Below the pieces are notes generated by a model, which saw only the letters and a program-made list of their open reading frames with translations, ran no database searches and was not told the DNA's origin. Made by a program: the position numbers and the translations under genes. DNA of 64,000 nt from Clostridia bacterium (GTDB lineage: Bacteria; Bacillota_A; Clostridia; Oscillospirales; CAG-272), in the NCBI GenBank assembly GCA_017466455.1, contig JAFTUD010000008.1:1-64000 (forward strand). Direction: 5' to 3'. Positions 62,381-64,000 of this stretch are shown in pieces. How positions within the stretch are numbered: position 1 is the first letter of the stretch; every line of letters starts with the position of its first letter.

Positions 62381-63526
62381 TTAAAATGCCTTCTTGTAAA
62401 GCTCGAGAATGTCTGCCTCGGTGATTTCTCTTGGGTTACCGCCTGTGCAAACATCGTTGAATGCGTCGTTTGCAAGCTGTTCAAGAGCATCCTCAGGAAT
62501 GCCTATTTCACGAAGAGTTTGTGGGATTGCAAGGTCAAGTGAGAGCTGTCTTACAGCGTCAACTGCAGCCTGTGCAGCCTCGCCCTCGCTCATATCTGTT
62601 GTGTCAACGCCCATAGCCTTTGCAATTCTGCCATACTTAAGCTCGCATGCAGGCATATTGAATTCCATTACGATTGGAAGAAGAAGCGCGTTTGCAACGC
62701 CGTGAGGAATGTCAAAGCGTGCGCCAAGCGGGTGAGCCATTGAGTGAACGCATCCAAGTCCAACATTGGAGAATGCCATTCCTGCAACATACTGACCAAG
62801 AGCCATTTGCTCTCTTGCCTTCATGTTGCTTCCCTCATATGTAGCGGTTCTAAGGTTATCGGAGATAATCTTAATTGCGTTGATTTCAAGGATGTTGGAG
62901 AGTTCCCAAGCTCCCTTTGTGATATAGCCCTCAATAGCGTGTGTAAGAGCGTCCATACCTGTTGCGGCGGTAAGACCCTTAGGCATTGATGCCATAAGCT
63001 CAGCATCTACGATTGCAAGAACGGGGATATCGTTTGCATCTACGCAAACCATCTTTCTTCCGCTTTCCTCGTCGGTGATAACATAGTTGATTGTAACCTC
63101 AGCTGCAGTTCCTGCAGTTGTTGGGAGTGCGATAATGTCAACGCACTTATTCTTTGTAGGAGCAACGCCCTCAAGTGATACAACATCAGCAAATTCAGGG
63201 TTGTTAATGATAATACCGATTGCCTTTGCGGTATCGATTGCGCTACCGCCACCGATTGCGATAATGAAGTCAGCGTCTGATGCCTTGAACGCCTCAACGC
63301 CTGCCTTTACATTGTTTACGGTTGGATTTGCCTTGAATTCAGAGAAAAGCTCATATGGAAAATCGCCCATTGTGTCGGTAACCATTGCGACAACTCCGAA
63401 TTTTACAAGGTCCTTATCTCCTACGATAAACGCCTTCTTGTAGCCTCTTCTTGCAATTTCATTTACAAGCTCGCTTCTTGAGCCTGCGCCGAAGTAAGAG
63501 GTTTCGTTCAAAATAAATCTTGCCAT
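62381..63526 (-). CDS. fucO: lactaldehyde reductase (iron-dependent alcohol dehydrogenase)
   Basis: Reduces L-lactaldehyde to 1,2-propanediol with NADH in rhamnose and fucose fermentation. The 381-residue group III dehydrogenase starts RFILNETSYFGAGSRSELVN. It has the NAD site FIIAIGGGSAIDTAKAIGII, the metal segments ATGMDALTHAIEGYITKGAW and GLGCVHSMAHPLGARFDIPH (His ligands), and GNPREITEADILELY near the end. First gene of the fucO-rhaD operon. Confidence 0.95.
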   Translation of the reverse strand: MARFILNETSYFGAGSRSELVNEIARRGYKKAFIVGDKDLVKFGVVAMVTDTMGDFPYELFSEFKANPTVNNVKAGVEAFKASDADFIIAIGGGSAIDTAKAIGIIINNPEFADVVSLEGVAPTKNKCVDIIALPTTAGTAAEVTINYVITDEESGRKMVCVDANDIPVLAIVDAELMASMPKGLTAATGMDALTHAIEGYITKGAWELSNILEINAIKIISDNLRTATYEGSNMKAREQMALGQYVAGMAFSNVGLGCVHSMAHPLGARFDIPHGVANALLLPIVMEFNMPACELKYGRIAKAMGVDTTDMSEGEAAQAAVDAVRQLSLDLAIPQTLREIGIPEDALEQLANDAFNDVCTGGNPREITEADILELYKKAF

Positions 63527-63567
63527 AATTTATTCTCCTTTGTAAAAAATATTTTTTATCAATTACA

Positions 63568-63596
63568 ATTTTATCATTAAAAGGATATGATTTCAA
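63568..63596 (-). promoter_or_regulatory. promoter of fucO-rhaD
   Basis: TTGAAA (63596-63591), 17-bp spacer, extended -10 TGATAAAAT (TAAAAT 63573-63568), 42 bp before the start. Confidence 0.8.
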
Positions 63597-63683
63597 GTGT
63601 TTTTTAAAATTTGCGCCTTGCGGGCGGGTATTTTGTATAGATAGACAAAAGAAGCTTGCTTTTTCGTTTGTTTTTTTGCTAAA

Positions 63684-64000
63684 TCACAATAGGGAAATCG
63701 CCTCAAGGCATATGGTGAGCGCCTTTTCCTTGGCGTCGCTTCCCCAGCTTCTTTCAAGATAGCTGTCAAGGCTTGCAAGCGTATCGGCGCTGTAAAGAAG
63801 CATTCCAAAGGTGGCGCCTCTCATTTTTGCGACGGCGCAAAGCGCGGAGCATTCCATTTCAACCGCTTCACAGCCCTCGCCCCTTCTGTATGTGACCTTT
63901 TCCTTAGTTTCGCGGTAAAAGCCGTCGGTTGACCATGTTTTTATTTTGCGAGAGCGAATGCCGAGGCGGTTAAGCGCTTTTTCAATGGCCTCAATCGCTG
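63684..64000 (-). CDS. nucleoside phosphorylase (uridine phosphorylase-like), N-terminus cut off
   Basis: The last 105 codons of a minus-strand gene enter from the right edge and stop at TGA 63684-63686. The visible part reads WSTDGFYRETKEKV, then GCEAVEMECSALCAVAKMRG, the Glu-rich ribose-binding loop of the PNP/UDP family (EAVEME), and ends SDAKEKALTICLEAISLL. This fits uridine phosphorylase (Udp), but the N-terminal motifs that decide between Udp and purine enzymes are missing. No clear terminator is seen in the 150 bp after it. Confidence 0.85.
   Translation of the reverse strand, partial: AIEAIEKALNRLGIRSRKIKTWSTDGFYRETKEKVTYRRGEGCEAVEMECSALCAVAKMRGATFGMLLYSADTLASLDSYLERSWGSDAKEKALTICLEAISLL

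Overview
The window reads like a piece of chromosome from an anaerobic, endospore-forming, Gram-positive Clostridia (Firmicutes), probably host-gut or plant-fibre associated. The evidence is a HrcA/CIRCE heat-shock operon, a T-box in front of serS, a SipL-like SPOCS/LysM spore-envelope gene, a CotH-family gene, rubredoxin and a flavodiiron protein, an ECF transporter S component, and near-uniform promoters (TTGAnn, 17-bp spacer, usually TGn followed by TAAAAT or TATAAT). Lineage below class level cannot be fixed from the sequence. There is no prophage, insertion sequence, rRNA operon or CRISPR array.

Positions 1-9.6 kb: a CotH-like lipoprotein that runs off the left edge, lysS-greA-S41 protease, a CdaR/PucR-type regulator, rsmE, a secreted BspA-like protein and a divergent AraC regulator. 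9.6-16.2 kb: the heat-shock operon hrcA-grpE-dnaK-dnaJ-prmA with two CIRCE elements, then a divergent ECF S component. 16.3-23.9 kb: a Gfo/Idh oxidoreductase, an orphan MsmK/UgpC-type sugar ATPase, and an rsuA-PHP-PHP-tex cluster. 24.1-31.3 kb: a NifU-like/GGGtGRT gene pair, a SHOCT membrane protein, a ComEC-like metallo-hydrolase lipoprotein, a lipase, a polysaccharide deacetylase and an NSS transporter. 31.4-38 kb: tRNA-Gln(CUG), a DUF362 protein, an alanine/sodium symporter, a flavodiiron protein fused to flavin reductase and rubredoxin, a free rubredoxin and a GH127 arabinofuranosidase.

38.1-40.5 kb is the most accessory-looking stretch: an EcoRI-family adenine methyltransferase overlapping a DUF262-HNH nuclease. 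In front of them is a highly structured RNA of about 190 nt that begins at a good promoter and ends in a terminator with a competing antiterminator. Two arrays of small hairpins flank this cassette. 40.6-53.4 kb: apt-like PRTase, T-box serS, the SipL-like gene, uvrBA, yceD-rpmF, small membrane proteins, a zinc-ribbon protein with a nuclease-like C-terminus and a NUDIX hydrolase. 53.4-56.1 kb: a polar amino-acid ABC transporter behind a tandem palindromic operator. 56.2-61.4 kb: a minus-strand Mrr-AlkD-dUTPase-phosphatase-NUDIX-CPBP run. 61.5-64 kb: rhaD and fucO for the end of L-rhamnose/L-fucose breakdown, and a truncated nucleoside phosphorylase.

Physiologically the window combines core housekeeping (translation, repair, chaperones), plant-sugar catabolism (GH127, rhaD, fucO, sugar ATPase), O2/NO defence (flavodiiron protein plus rubredoxin), sporulation and DNA defence.
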